Under the pieces are notes generated by a model, which saw only the letters and a program-made list of their open reading frames with translations, did no database searches and was not told where the DNA came from. Below, in pieces: positions 49,607 to 58,720 of a stretch of 64,000 bases of DNA (positions are counted from its first letter, which is position 1; each line of letters begins with the position of its first letter). The stretch is from Levilactobacillus yonginensis (GTDB lineage Bacteria; Bacillota; Bacilli; Lactobacillales; Lactobacillaceae): NCBI RefSeq assembly GCF_964065165.1, contig NZ_OZ061549.1, forward strand, positions 310,001-374,000, in the 5' to 3' direction. The translations under genes were made by a program, and so were the position numbers.

Positions 49607-50065
49607 CTCCGGTTAAACGTGTTCTTGAAACTAAGCTAGTTTAAAATCCTGAATGACAGCACTTACTCAATATTATTGGCGCTCAACAAGGTAGCCAAGA
49701 GTGAGTCAAATTTGTACTAAGCCGTGGAGTCTTCAATTGATTTTCTTGAAAATGTCAACTTGAAGACGTGTTTTGCGGTTTCAAGGGAGGGGTAAGACCG
49801 TCTTGGGGTTGGCTTGTCCCGTCCTTTCCATCGCGTTCCAGTCCAAATTTGGTGAACGGTAAGGCTGCAATTTCCCGCTATGTATGCCGAAACCCCAATA
49901 GCCAATCCTCGTTGCATCAGGTACGGTGGGTGTTTCAGTGCTTTCGGTTTTTAGCACATATGTTATTTTGAAGTGGATAATCAACGTTACAAGCATTCAG
50001 ACGACTAATTTGTTACGGCAGTTATCCCAGTGAGAAATGAATCGACTAACGTAGCCGCAGGAGGT
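49607..50065. other. intergenic segment between copies B and C, with a diverged core copy
   Basis: No credible gene. At 49761-49800 the plus strand reads GAAGAC, then TTTTGCGG, TTTCAAGGGAG and AAGACCG. This matches the order of conserved blocks in copies A-C. A CTTCAA...TTGAAG inverted repeat at 49731-49765 precedes it. Probably a fourth, degenerate copy of the structured element. Confidence 0.4.
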
Positions 50066-50223
50066 CAGGGATGATGGCCACTGTGTCGACGGTGTTAGCT
50101 GGTGGGTTACCAGCTTACAGCGCGGGACGGCCTTGGAGACCCGGTGGTTTGCCGGGGCTTCAAGCCGAGGAGAAAGACCGCACTATGGCTTTCCCCGGTC
50201 CCCACAGTGGCCGTCATCTCTGG
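50066..50223 (+). repeat. structured intergenic element, copy C
   Basis: 158 bases on the plus strand, inverted relative to copy B. Closing stem: CAGGGATGATGGCCACTGTG (50066-50085) pairs with 50203-50223, about 20 pairs with a few wobbles. Internal hairpins AGCTGGT/ACCAGCT and CCCGG/CCGGG, and core GGCTTCAAGCCGAG (50156-50169). The base changes relative to copy B keep the stems paired. Confidence 0.7.
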
Positions 50224-50375
50224 CAGCCGGAGGCGGTCGTAAGCGGTTTGAATCTAATTAAACAAACCATGATAAAATCGCATTGCAAACGCTTACAAAA
50301 CTGGCAATTCGTGATATACTATGAGTGAGGAATGAAAAGACCATTAATAAACTCTAACGAAAGCGGGTGTTCACC

Positions 50376-50651
50376 ATGCTACGACATTTCGTAAGATTAC
50401 CAGATGGGTGGATTTTTCTGGCAGGTTATTGTTTGATTGGTTTAGGTTACATTTTGTTCGGCCTCTTGGCCAACGTTGGTGAAGCGACCTTTTTAGCCAT
50501 GGTGATTGCCTACTTCGTGGTGGCGTTCATCCTGACCCTCATCAAGACGTTTAGTTTGAAGGCAATGAATTCGACGCGACTGAATTTCTTGGTATTTGAA
50601 TTTATTACAATTGTCGGCTTCGTTTTGCTCCTGCTCACTTGCGAGGCGTAA
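50376..50651 (+). CDS. small integral membrane protein, 91 aa
   Basis: Three hydrophobic helices (about 12-34, 37-60 and 68-88) with short loops; begins MLRHFVRLPDGWIFLAGY. No recognised family. ATG 50376 is chosen (GTG 50367 is an in-frame alternative); an AAAGCGGG tract lies upstream. Inserted between polC and rimP, which are neighbours in many Firmicutes. Confidence 0.65.
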   Translation: MLRHFVRLPDGWIFLAGYCLIGLGYILFGLLANVGEATFLAMVIAYFVVAFILTLIKTFSLKAMNSTRLNFLVFEFITIVGFVLLLLTCEA

Positions 50652-50663
50652 GTGGTGGAACAG

Positions 50664-50692
50664 TTGCAATCACGGGGAAACTGTAGTAAAGT
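50664..50692 (+). promoter_or_regulatory. candidate promoter of the rimP-nusA-infB operon
   Basis: TTGCAA, 17-base spacer, TAAAGT, just after the small membrane protein gene. A transcript starting near 50699 would meet the hairpin at 50722. Confidence 0.5.
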
Positions 50693-50721
50693 TGTGTTTG
50701 TAGTTAAACTCGTTTTTAAAT

Positions 50722-50750
50722 GAGTGAGCAGTCAATGCTCACTCTTTTTA
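50722..50750 (+). terminator. terminator/attenuator upstream of rimP
   Basis: GAGTGAGCA-GTCAA-TGCTCACTC perfect 9-bp stem followed by five T, located between the candidate promoter and the rimP ribosome-binding site. Confidence 0.85.
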
Positions 50751-50777
50751 ATGGAAAAATGTAGGAGGCGGAATTCT

Positions 50778-51251
50778 TTGAGTACTGTCGTCGAGACCGT
50801 GACGGCCTTAGCCCAGCCAATCGTGGCGCAGCATCAGTTTGAGCTAGTTGACGTTGAATTTGTTAAGGAAGGTAAGAGTTGGTACCTGCGGCTCTACATT
50901 GATAAGCCCGGTGGTATCAACATCGAGGAATGTGCAATGGTCAGCGACGAGGTGTCCGAAAAAATGGACAGCCTTGATCCAGATCCAATTCCTCAGGCCT
51001 ACTTCCTGGAGGTATCCTCACCAGGTGCCGAACGACCACTGAAGAAACCGGAAGACTTTGACAAGGCCGTGGGTGATTACATTCACGTCTCCCTCTACCA
51101 AAAGATTGGGCAGAGCAAGGTCTATGAAGGAACACTGATGACGTTGACGGATGAGAGCATGGATCTTAAGGTTAATCTGAAGGGCCACATCAAAACCCTG
51201 ACGATCCCTCGAGATAATATTGCCCAGGCCCGTTTAGCCATCAAGTTCTAA
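50778..51251 (+). CDS. rimP: ribosome maturation factor RimP
   Basis: 157 residues from TTG 50778, which has TAGGAGGCGG upstream; the longer frame starts inside the attenuator hairpin. 30S assembly factor. [32 protein letters not shown], and [14 protein letters not shown] are diagnostic. First gene of the rimP-nusA-ylxR-ylxQ-infB-rbfA operon. Confidence 0.97.
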   Translation: MSTVVETVTALAQPIVAQHQFELVDVEFVKEGKSWYLRLYIDKPGGINIEECAMVSDEVSEKMDSLDPDPIPQAYFLEVSSPGAERPLKKPEDFDKAVGDYIHVSLYQKIGQSKVYEGTLMTLTDESMDLKVNLKGHIKTLTIPRDNIAQARLAIKF

Positions 51252-51273
51252 CGAATAAGGAGCGAAGCAAAAC

Positions 51274-52503
51274 ATGAGTAAAGAATTATTGGGGGCGTTA
51301 GACGTCCTAGAAACGGAAAAGGGTATCGATAAGCAGATCGTTATTGACGCTCTGGAAGCCGCTTTAGTTTCTGCATACAAGCGGAACTATGATCAAGCCC
51401 AAAACGTTGAAGTCAATTTTGACCCGCGTAAAGGTGATATCCACGTCTTCGCCGTTAAAAAAGTTGTTGATCAGGTCTACGACTCTCGGCTGGAAGTGGG
51501 CTTAGATGAAGCACTGACCATCAACAAGGGTTACGAATTAGGTGATGACATTAAATTTGAAGTTACGCCTAAGAACTTTGGTCGGATTGCTGCCCAGACT
51601 GCTAAGCAAGTTATCTTGCAACGGGTTCGTGAAGCAGAACGGACAATCATTTACGATCAATACAGCCAATACGAAAATGAAATCGTAACTGGTGAAGTTG
51701 AACGCCAAGATTCCCGGTTCGTTTACGTGAGCTTGGGTAAGGTTGAAGCCGTGATGGGTCGTCAGGATCAAATGCCGAACGAAACGTACCGGATCCATGA
51801 TCGAATCAAGGTCTACGTGACGCGGGTCGAAAACGCTACCAAAGGGCCTCAAGTTTTCGTTAGTCGGACTCACGCTGACTTGTTAAAGCGTTTGTTTGAA
51901 CAAGAAGTTCCTGAAATTTACGACGGGACGGTTGAAATCATGGCCATTGCGCGTGAAGCCGGTGACCGGGCCAAGGTAGCTGTTCGTTCGAACAACCCGG
52001 ATATTGACCCCGTGGGAACCAGTGTTGGTCCTCGTGGGCAACGGGTCCAAACCATCGTTAACGAACTTGGTGGCGAAAACATGGATATCGTAGAGTGGAC
52101 GGATGATGAAGCAAAGTTTATTGCTAACGCGTTAAACCCTGCCGAAGTTTTAGATGTCATTTTTGACCCCAACAACGAACGAGCTTGTGAAGTCGTCGTA
52201 CCGGACTATCAATTATCCTTAGCTATCGGTAAGCGGGGACAAAATGCTCGTTTAGCCGCTAAGTTGACTGGATATAAGATTGATATTAAATCAGAATCAG
52301 AAGCATCTGCTATAATGGAAGCTGATCAGGCAACTACTGATGACGCTACCACGGAAGATGCTGGCGAAGAGGCAAGCGCAACGCCTGATGACGTAACGCC
52401 TAGCGAAGCCACGGCTGACGACGTTACACCAGCTGAAGCTGAGGCGTCAGCAGCGGCAGAGCCAACTAGCGACGCCACTGTTGATGATCAGTCTGCAGAA
52501 TAG
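51274..52503 (+). CDS. nusA: transcription termination/antitermination factor NusA
   Basis: 409 residues. N-terminal RNA-polymerase-binding domain (1-130), S1 domain (about 135-200), two KH domains (200-345, with GPRGQRVQ and AIGKRGQNARLA). The last 55 residues form an acidic Ala/Thr/Asp/Glu tail with a repeated DDVTP block, in place of the AR repeats of E. coli; probably disordered. AAGGAG before ATG. Confidence 0.98.
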   Translation: MSKELLGALDVLETEKGIDKQIVIDALEAALVSAYKRNYDQAQNVEVNFDPRKGDIHVFAVKKVVDQVYDSRLEVGLDEALTINKGYELGDDIKFEVTPKNFGRIAAQTAKQVILQRVREAERTIIYDQYSQYENEIVTGEVERQDSRFVYVSLGKVEAVMGRQDQMPNETYRIHDRIKVYVTRVENATKGPQVFVSRTHADLLKRLFEQEVPEIYDGTVEIMAIAREAGDRAKVAVRSNNPDIDPVGTSVGPRGQRVQTIVNELGGENMDIVEWTDDEAKFIANALNPAEVLDVIFDPNNERACEVVVPDYQLSLAIGKRGQNARLAAKLTGYKIDIKSESEASAIMEADQATTDDATTEDAGEEASATPDDVTPSEATADDVTPAEAEASAAAEPTSDATVDDQSAE

Positions 52504-52530
52504 TTTACATCTGAAGGAGGGTTAAGACCC

Positions 52531-52827
52531 ATGAAACAACGGAAGATCCCCATGCGCAAGGACATTGTGACCGGGGAAATGGCACCAAAGAAGCAATTGG
52601 TCCGGGTCGTTCGCAATCAGGATCAAGAAGTTAGTGTTGATCCTACTGGGAAGCAATCCGGTCGTGGTGCCTACATCTCTTTGGATGTAGACATTGCCAA
52701 ACGGGCCAAAAAGGAACGGACTTTCGACCATACCTTTGGTGTTAAGATCGATGATCAGTTTTACGACGATTTAATCGCCTACGTTGATCATCAGCAAGCA
52801 CGGCGGGAATTATTTAACAATGACTAA
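52531..52827 (+). CDS. ylxR: YlxR/RnpM family RNA-binding protein (DUF448)
   Basis: 98 residues; RKIPMRKDIVTGEMAPKKQLVR and GRGAYISLD are the DUF448 signature (usual GRGAY). Binds RNA; Bacillus YlxR modulates RNase P. Overlaps the next gene by 8 bases. Confidence 0.94.
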   Translation: MKQRKIPMRKDIVTGEMAPKKQLVRVVRNQDQEVSVDPTGKQSGRGAYISLDVDIAKRAKKERTFDHTFGVKIDDQFYDDLIAYVDHQQARRELFNND

Positions 52828-53122
52828 TGCCGAGCAAGCTTTACAATTACTAGGATTGGTCCGGCGAGCAGGTAAACTGGTTACCGGCGAATCCTTCGTT
52901 TTAGCCGCTGTGCGGGATTCTTCTGCCAAGTTGGTTTTACTGGCTAGTGATACTGGTAAGAGCAGTCAGAAGCAATTTCGTGACAAGACAACGAGCTACA
53001 ACGTCCCGTTGAATGAATCATTTACCAAAGACCAGTTGAGCACGGCCATTGGGTCCGCGCGCACGGTCATAGCAATCACCGATCCGGGATTCGTCCGGAA
53101 AATGCAACAACTACTTCAGTAG
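52820..53122 (+). CDS. ylxQ: L7Ae-family ribosomal-protein-like (YlxQ)
   Basis: 100 residues from ATG 52820, inside the ylxR tail. LLGLVRRAGKLVTGE and KLVLLASDTGKSS identify a YlxQ-type kink-turn RNA-binding protein. The 8-base overlap means coupled translation. Confidence 0.93.
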   Translation: MTNAEQALQLLGLVRRAGKLVTGESFVLAAVRDSSAKLVLLASDTGKSSQKQFRDKTTSYNVPLNESFTKDQLSTAIGSARTVIAITDPGFVRKMQQLLQ

Positions 53123-53169
53123 CCACCTGACGTTCCCGTGATCGGCCGAAAATTAAGGAGTGTGAAGAT

Positions 53170-55623
53170 ATGGGGAAAAAGCGAATCTATGAACTCGCAA
53201 AAGAAATTAACGTCTCCAGTAAACAGATCATTGCGAAAGCCGAAGAAAAGGGCTTTCCGGTGAAAAACCACATGTCAACGCTCGGCGATAACGAGGAACG
53301 TCAACTGCGGTCAGCCTTTCAAACTAAGGCTGCAGGGTCCAAACCAGCGGCGAAGCCACAGGCTAAGCAACCGGTTAAGACTGAGGCAGCGCGCCCCACA
53401 AACCAGGGTGGTCACACGAAGGGTAACGCTACGACACACCAGAATAATCGTGGGTCACAGGCGTCAACTAATCGGCAGAATAGCCACACCAATGGGAACC
53501 AGAGCCAAAACAGAGGTAATGGTAACCAGCAGAACCACAGTACTGGGAACCGGAGCCAAAGTCAGGGAACTGGGAACCAAAATAATCGTAACAATAATAA
53601 AAATAATGGCCAGGCCGGGAGTAATCATACTGAACAACATAATTCCGGCACCGGCAGATTTGGTGGAAGTTTGAATAATAATACAAATAATAGCAATGGC
53701 CGGCGGAGCAGCAACAATAGTACCAACAGTCGCGGGGGCCGGAATAACCGGAACAACCGTAACCGTCGCCGTAATAACAATAATAATAACCGTTACAAGA
53801 AGAATCAACGGATCAAAGACACGAACCAACACAAGGGCGCGCCAGAACGTAAGAACAAGGCCTTGCCAGAAACCTTACTCTATACTGATGGTATGAACGC
53901 CCAAGATTTGGCCAAGATCTTGCACCGTTCTTCAGCTGAAATCGTGAAGAAACTCTTTATGTTAGGTGTGATGGTCAACCAAAACCAATCCCTGGATAAG
54001 GATACGATTGAAATTTTGGCTGACGACTATGGCATCAAGGCTGAAGAAAAAGTTCAAGTCGATGTTTCTGATATTGATAAGGCCTTTGACGCTGAAATGG
54101 CTAACACTGACCACTTAGAATCACGGGCACCAGTTGTCACGATCATGGGTCACGTTGACCATGGTAAGACGACGCTGTTGGACCACTTACGTCATTCTCA
54201 CATCACTGAAGGCGAAGCTGGTGGGATCACGCAGGCCATTGGTGCCTACCAAGTCCACTACAACGACAAGCTGATCACGTTCTTGGATACCCCAGGACAT
54301 GCTGCCTTTACTGAAATGCGGGCGCGTGGTGCCGAAATTACCGACATTACTGTGCTGGTGGTTGCCGCTGATGATGGTGTGATGCCACAAACCATCGAAG
54401 CCATTCACCATGCGAAGGCCGCTGGAACCCCAATCATCGTGGCGGTCAACAAGATTGATAAGCCGGGTGCTAACCCGAACCACGTCATGGAACAGTTAAC
54501 GGAATACGAATTGATTCCAGAAGACTGGGGTGGTGACACCATCTTCGTTGAAATCTCAGCGAAGTTTGGGAAGAACATTGATGAGCTGCTCGACATGATC
54601 TTGCTACAATCCGAAGTGCTTGAATTGAAGGCTAACCCAGAACAAAATGGTGCTGGGAACGTCATCGAAGCCCGGTTGGACCAAGGTCAAGGTTCCGTTG
54701 CCACGTTGCTGGTTCAACAAGGGACCTTACACGTTGGGGATCCAATTGTGGTTGGGAACACCTTCGGGCGAGTCCGGACAATGGCCAACGAACGTGGTCG
54801 GCGGATCAAGGATGCCGGTCCATCGACGCCAGTGGAAATCACTGGTTTGAACGATGTACCAGAAGCCGGGGACCGCTTTGTGGTCTTTGACGATGAAAAG
54901 ACGGCCCGGGCCGCTGGTGAAGAACGGGCTAAGGAAGCCTTAGTCAAGGAACGGGGTAATACGAACCACGTGACCTTGGACAACCTCTTTGATTCCCTTA
55001 AAGAAGGCGAAATGAAGGAAGTTGACGTCATCATCAAGGCTGACGTTCAAGGTTCTGTTGAAGCTTTAGCTGGTAGTTTGAAGAAGATCGACGTTTCTGG
55101 CGTGCGGGTCAACATTATTCACTCTGCCGTTGGGGCCATCAATGAAAGTGATGTCACATTGGCTGAAGCATCTGACGCCATCATCATTGGATTCAACGTT
55201 CGTCCAACACCACAGGCACGTGCCCAAGCCGACAGTGACAAGGTCGACATTCGTTTGCACAACGTCATCTACAACGCCATCGATGAAATCGAAACGGCGA
55301 TGAAGGGGATGCTGGAACCTACTTACGAAGAAGAAGTTACTGGCCAAATTGAAGTTAAGAACATTTTCCACGCTTCTAAGGTCGGTACCATCGTCGGTGG
55401 GATGGTTACTGAAGGTTACGTGACTGCTGACGCTGACGTTCGTTTAATTCGGGACGGCGTGGTTATCTACGAAGGTAAGCTTGGTAGCTTGAAGCGCTTC
55501 AAGGATGACGTCAAGCAAGTTAAGATGGGTTATGAATTAGGTTTAACTATCGAGAACTACAACGACATCAAGGTAGACGACGTTATCGAAGCCTATGTGA
55601 TGAAGGAAGTTCCCGTTAAATAA
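53170..55623 (+). CDS. infB: translation initiation factor IF-2
   Basis: 817 residues. N-terminal IF2N HTH ([18 protein letters not shown]), then a 170-residue low-complexity linker very rich in Asn, Gly, Gln and Ser (about 75-235). The G domain follows with GHVDHGKTT near 326, DTPGH near 372 and NKID near 427, then domains II-IV that bind fMet-tRNA. The Asn-rich linker is longer and more repetitive than in Bacillus. AAGGAG before ATG 53170. Confidence 0.97.
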   Translation: MGKKRIYELAKEINVSSKQIIAKAEEKGFPVKNHMSTLGDNEERQLRSAFQTKAAGSKPAAKPQAKQPVKTEAARPTNQGGHTKGNATTHQNNRGSQASTNRQNSHTNGNQSQNRGNGNQQNHSTGNRSQSQGTGNQNNRNNNKNNGQAGSNHTEQHNSGTGRFGGSLNNNTNNSNGRRSSNNSTNSRGGRNNRNNRNRRRNNNNNNRYKKNQRIKDTNQHKGAPERKNKALPETLLYTDGMNAQDLAKILHRSSAEIVKKLFMLGVMVNQNQSLDKDTIEILADDYGIKAEEKVQVDVSDIDKAFDAEMANTDHLESRAPVVTIMGHVDHGKTTLLDHLRHSHITEGEAGGITQAIGAYQVHYNDKLITFLDTPGHAAFTEMRARGAEITDITVLVVAADDGVMPQTIEAIHHAKAAGTPIIVAVNKIDKPGANPNHVMEQLTEYELIPEDWGGDTIFVEISAKFGKNIDELLDMILLQSEVLELKANPEQNGAGNVIEARLDQGQGSVATLLVQQGTLHVGDPIVVGNTFGRVRTMANERGRRIKDAGPSTPVEITGLNDVPEAGDRFVVFDDEKTARAAGEERAKEALVKERGNTNHVTLDNLFDSLKEGEMKEVDVIIKADVQGSVEALAGSLKKIDVSGVRVNIIHSAVGAINESDVTLAEASDAIIIGFNVRPTPQARAQADSDKVDIRLHNVIYNAIDEIETAMKGMLEPTYEEEVTGQIEVKNIFHASKVGTIVGGMVTEGYVTADADVRLIRDGVVIYEGKLGSLKRFKDDVKQVKMGYELGLTIENYNDIKVDDVIEAYVMKEVPVK

Positions 55624-55642
55624 AAATCGGAGGCAAACGTAA

Positions 55643-55993
55643 ATGGCACAATATCGAGTTGGCCGGTTGGAACAAGAAATCCAACGGGAAGTTACGGATA
55701 TTTTACTAAAACGTGTTCGCGATCCTCGGGTCGAGGGTGTCACCGTTACCGGCGTGGAAGTCACTGGTGACTTGCAACAGGCAACGATTTACTACAGTAT
55801 TTTGTCTGACAAGGCTTCATCTGCAGAAAAAACGCAGCAGGGTTTGAACAAGGCCACTGGCTTGATCCGTTCAGAACTAGGGTCCCGTTTAAGCATCTAC
55901 AAGACGCCTGAACTGAATTTCGAACAAGATTCGTCCGTTCGTTACGGTAGTCATATCGATGAACTGTTAAGCGAACTTCACCACAAGGATTAA
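55643..55993 (+). CDS. rbfA: ribosome-binding factor A
   Basis: 116 residues. KH-like 30S maturation factor: YRVGRLEQEIQREVTDIL and RVRDPRVEGVTVTGVEVTGDL. Last gene of the nusA operon; a terminator follows 19 bases later. Confidence 0.97.
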   Translation: MAQYRVGRLEQEIQREVTDILLKRVRDPRVEGVTVTGVEVTGDLQQATIYYSILSDKASSAEKTQQGLNKATGLIRSELGSRLSIYKTPELNFEQDSSVRYGSHIDELLSELHHKD

Positions 55994-56012
55994 ACGGTGT
56001 AGTTTCACCACG

Positions 56013-56047
56013 AAAGGCGTTGATCTCAGCGGATCGACGCCTTTTTG
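56013..56047 (+). terminator. terminator after rbfA
   Basis: AGGCGT-GATC pairs with GATC-ACGCCT around a 6-base loop, five T follow. Confidence 0.88.
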
Positions 56048-56438
56048 GTTGCTCTGCTAAAGGCTGAAAGATCGTTTAATGTAAATTGCCCGTACTCCGG
56101 CTCTAATTGTGGTTTAACGTGAGCATGGTTGAAGACGTTAGAAGTATGGTGGTTTTGCGGTAGTTGGTCTCAAAGTACTGTGTGAGCTGCGAGGGTGACT
56201 AATTTAAACGTTGTTATGATGAGACTAGCGGGATTAAAAACTTTCAATCTTTAGTTGCTCAGAGCGGCGGTCAGAACCGCTCGCCGACGACGTGAGTCTG
56301 GCCTATTTTCACAAAGAGTGATAGGCTAATAGAACTGACATTTAGCATCGATCTGGTGGGCGGTGGGTTTTTACCTGTCGCCCCTGGATTGGAAAGTGCA
56401 TCACACTTAACCACAATCAAAAAATTGGAGGAGTCTCA
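56048..56438 (+). other. intergenic region upstream of truB with hairpins
   Basis: 391 bases without a credible gene. GAGCGG/CCGCTC hairpin near 56261-56281, GCCTAT/ATAGGC near 56310-56336, and a GGGCG...CGCCC hairpin near 56359-56384 just before truB. At about 56139-56160 the sequence GGTGGTTTTGCGG recalls one block of the structured element family, without the rest. No known riboswitch recognised. Confidence 0.45.
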
Positions 56439-57347
56439 ATGGACGGCATCATTCCCCTTTATAAAGAACGCGGTCTGACCAGTTTTGACTGCGTAGCAAA
56501 GTTACGGCGCATCTTACACACGAAAAAAGTGGGGCACAGTGGTACCCTGGATCCGGGTGTCGATGGGGTTTTACCCATCTGTATTGGATCAGCTACGAAA
56601 GTGGTGCCCTACCTAATGGCTTCCGGCAAAGTTTACCGAGGAAGTGTAACGCTTGGTTTTGCGACCACAACGGAAGACTTAGATGGCGAAGAAATCAGCC
56701 GACAGCAGCTGACTGAGCCATTTTCATTAGCAAATCTTAAAGCGGCCGCAGCGACTTTGACCGGGACAATTCAGCAAACCCCGCCCATGTTTTCTGCTGT
56801 GAAGGTGAATGGGCGCAAGTTGTATGAATACGCGCGGGCTGGTGAAACCGTGGAACGGCCAACGCGGACCATTACGGTTGATCACTTTACGTTGACTAAT
56901 GCTGGTACCTTTGATGAAACGGCCGGTACCCAAACAATCAAGTTTGAAATTGGCTGTTCGAAGGGGACTTACATCCGAACGCTTGCCGTTGACTTAGGGC
57001 GGGCGCTGGGGGTACCAGCTGTTATGTCGGACTTAACCCGGCTAAAAAGTGGCGGCTTTACGCTCGACCAAGCGGTCAGCTTGGATGAAGTGGCTTCAGC
57101 TGTGGCTGAGGAACGCTTAGACGACGTTTTACGACCAATTGACTATGCACTCCAAGACTTCCCGCATGTAGCCTTAAACGACCATTTATGGGGACTGGTG
57201 AAGAACGGTGTTTTTTTGAGCGCCCATGAAGTGTCCAGCTCGGCACCAACGATTGCACTGAGCTATCAGGGACAGACCAAGTGTCTCTACCAGTGGTCCG
57301 ATGAAAAAAGACAATATAAACCGCTTAAAATGTTTGCAGTGAATTAA
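56439..57347 (+). CDS. truB: tRNA pseudouridine(55) synthase
   Basis: 302 residues. Makes psi55 in the T loop. IIPLYKERGLTSFDCV, catalytic Asp in KVGHSGTLDPGVDGVLPI near 40, and GSVTLGFATTTED. C-terminal PUA-like domain. TTGGAGGAG before ATG. Followed by ribF, as in most Firmicutes. Confidence 0.97.
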   Translation: MDGIIPLYKERGLTSFDCVAKLRRILHTKKVGHSGTLDPGVDGVLPICIGSATKVVPYLMASGKVYRGSVTLGFATTTEDLDGEEISRQQLTEPFSLANLKAAAATLTGTIQQTPPMFSAVKVNGRKLYEYARAGETVERPTRTITVDHFTLTNAGTFDETAGTQTIKFEIGCSKGTYIRTLAVDLGRALGVPAVMSDLTRLKSGGFTLDQAVSLDEVASAVAEERLDDVLRPIDYALQDFPHVALNDHLWGLVKNGVFLSAHEVSSSAPTIALSYQGQTKCLYQWSDEKRQYKPLKMFAVN

Positions 57348-57370
57348 GCTTTGAGAAGAGGAATTGTAAA

Positions 57371-58321
57371 ATGGAAGTTATTAACATCCACCATCCGTTA
57401 GATGAACGGCAGATTCCGAATGATCCAGTGGTTCTGGCCATGGGATTCTTTGACGGGGTCCATCGGGGGCATCAAGCGGTCATCAACCGAGCGAAGGCAG
57501 AGGCACAGCACCGGAACGTTAAGCTCGCCGTTCTGACCTATGATCACCATCCGGCGTTGGTTTATCGGCCCCTGGAAGCGGATGATCGGAAGTATTTGAG
57601 TACGACTGAGCGTAAGCTACGAAAGCTGGATCGGTTAGGCGTAGACCGGGTCTTCTTGGTTAACTACACTGGGGAATTCTCTGCGCAGACTCCCCAAGAA
57701 TTTGTCGACAACTACCTCGTGAAGTTTCACACGGTAGCCGCTGTGGCGGGGTTTGACCATACCTACGGTAAAAGGGATGTGGCGACCATGGATAAGCTTG
57801 CTGGGTACGCCCGGGGCCGGTTTGACGTGATTACTGTTGCCGAAGAGTCCAAGAATCAGGAAAAGATTAGTTCTACCCGCATTCGACAGGCTTTGAAGGC
57901 GGGCGACGTGGACTTGGCCAATCAGTTATTGGGGTACACGTACCGTTCGACTGGCTTGGTCGTTCACGGTGAGGCTCGGGGCCGGACAATAGGGTTCCCA
58001 ACGGCCAATGTGCTGTCACCGGAAGACGAATGGCTTCCAGGAATTGGCATCTACACAGCCCGGTTAAAAGTGGGGGCAATCTGGTATCCCGGAATGGTCT
58101 CTGTTGGTCGCAACGTGACCTTTGGTGACGATCGGCCGATTACCGTCGAAATGAATCTGCTTGACTTCCAGGGCAACCTGTATGGTGAACCGGTCGAGGT
58201 TGAGTGGCATCACCGACTGCGAGGTGAAGTCAAGTTTGCCGGTGCTGACGCACTGGTGGCTCAGCTCAAGCAAGATGAAATGGCGACCAGAGACTACTTT
58301 AAGCAAGTAGCCGCTGACTAA
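57371..58321 (+). CDS. ribF: bifunctional riboflavin kinase/FAD synthetase
   Basis: 316 residues. N-terminal FMN adenylyltransferase domain (GFFDGVHRGHQAVI with HxGH; SSTRIRQAL near 172), C-terminal riboflavin kinase domain (GRTIGFPTANVL near 205). Converts riboflavin to FMN and FAD. GAAGAGGAAT precedes ATG. End of the truB-ribF pair. Confidence 0.97.
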   Translation: MEVINIHHPLDERQIPNDPVVLAMGFFDGVHRGHQAVINRAKAEAQHRNVKLAVLTYDHHPALVYRPLEADDRKYLSTTERKLRKLDRLGVDRVFLVNYTGEFSAQTPQEFVDNYLVKFHTVAAVAGFDHTYGKRDVATMDKLAGYARGRFDVITVAEESKNQEKISSTRIRQALKAGDVDLANQLLGYTYRSTGLVVHGEARGRTIGFPTANVLSPEDEWLPGIGIYTARLKVGAIWYPGMVSVGRNVTFGDDRPITVEMNLLDFQGNLYGEPVEVEWHHRLRGEVKFAGADALVAQLKQDEMATRDYFKQVAAD

Positions 58322-58334
58322 GTAGTTTTCGCCT

Positions 58335-58388
58335 TACCATTTAAATTGAGACTAGGTGGTGTTCGAAACTAGCTGTCTAAAAATGGTA
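58335..58388 (+). other. stable hairpin downstream of ribF
   Basis: TACCATTT (58335-58342) pairs with AAATGGTA (58381-58388); inside, GAGACTAG faces CTAG-TGTCT. The loop holds GGTGG and TTCGAAA. It is not followed by a T run, so it is not a simple terminator. Confidence 0.5.
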
Positions 58389-58414
58389 GCGCAAGGACGA
58401 ACTGGTTGCATGAA

Positions 58415-58450
58415 GAAGGGTTTGGGACAAAAGTCTCAAATCCTTTTTTG
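58415..58450 (+). terminator. terminator after ribF
   Basis: AGGGTTTGGGAC-AAAA-GTCTCAAATCCT stem with two wobble pairs, six T following. Confidence 0.85.
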
Positions 58451-58636
58451 TTTTTCAAACATTTATAGGCAAACGGGCGACAAACGGTAATTGACGCTCT
58501 TCCTTTTTAGTTAACCAATCAGAATACGGACTGAAGGTTAGGTACAAGTGGGGGTCGATCAGTGGTGATAGTATTTGTCAGAAAATATGAGACATTTACC
58601 GCCGATTAGGACGAATTCAGCGGAAAATTCAAAAAA

Positions 58637-58663
58637 TTAGCACTTGACAGCAGAGTTTGCTAA
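58637..58663 (+). promoter_or_regulatory. degenerate CIRCE operator (upstream)
   Basis: TTAGCACTT, 9-base spacer, GTTTGCTAA: the 9-9-9 layout of CIRCE, with one and two mismatches in the half-sites. It lies 18 bases before the -35 box of the hrcA promoter. Confidence 0.55.
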
Positions 58664-58680
58664 AAATTCTGCCGGATTTC

Positions 58681-58709
58681 TTGACTTCAAAACCGGGTTT
58701 TGATACATT
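58681..58709 (+). promoter_or_regulatory. hrcA promoter
   Basis: TTGACT, 17-base spacer, TACATT, predicted start near 58716, between two CIRCE-like repeats. Confidence 0.65.
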
Positions 58710-58720
58710 ATATATGTGTC

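Noticed and set aside
50071..50328. 85-codon reading frame on the plus strand
   Set aside because: It covers copy C of the structured element; the equivalent frame is not kept in copies A or B, and no Shine-Dalgarno of normal spacing is present apart from the stem itself.
53408..53896. Overlapping frames in other phases and on the other strand of the infB linker
   Set aside because: They arise from the repetitive codon pattern of the Asn/Gly-rich linker and have no start signals.
56048..56438. FMN riboswitch upstream of truB-ribF
   Set aside because: None of the conserved FMN-aptamer segments is present; the hairpins there do not form its six-arm junction.
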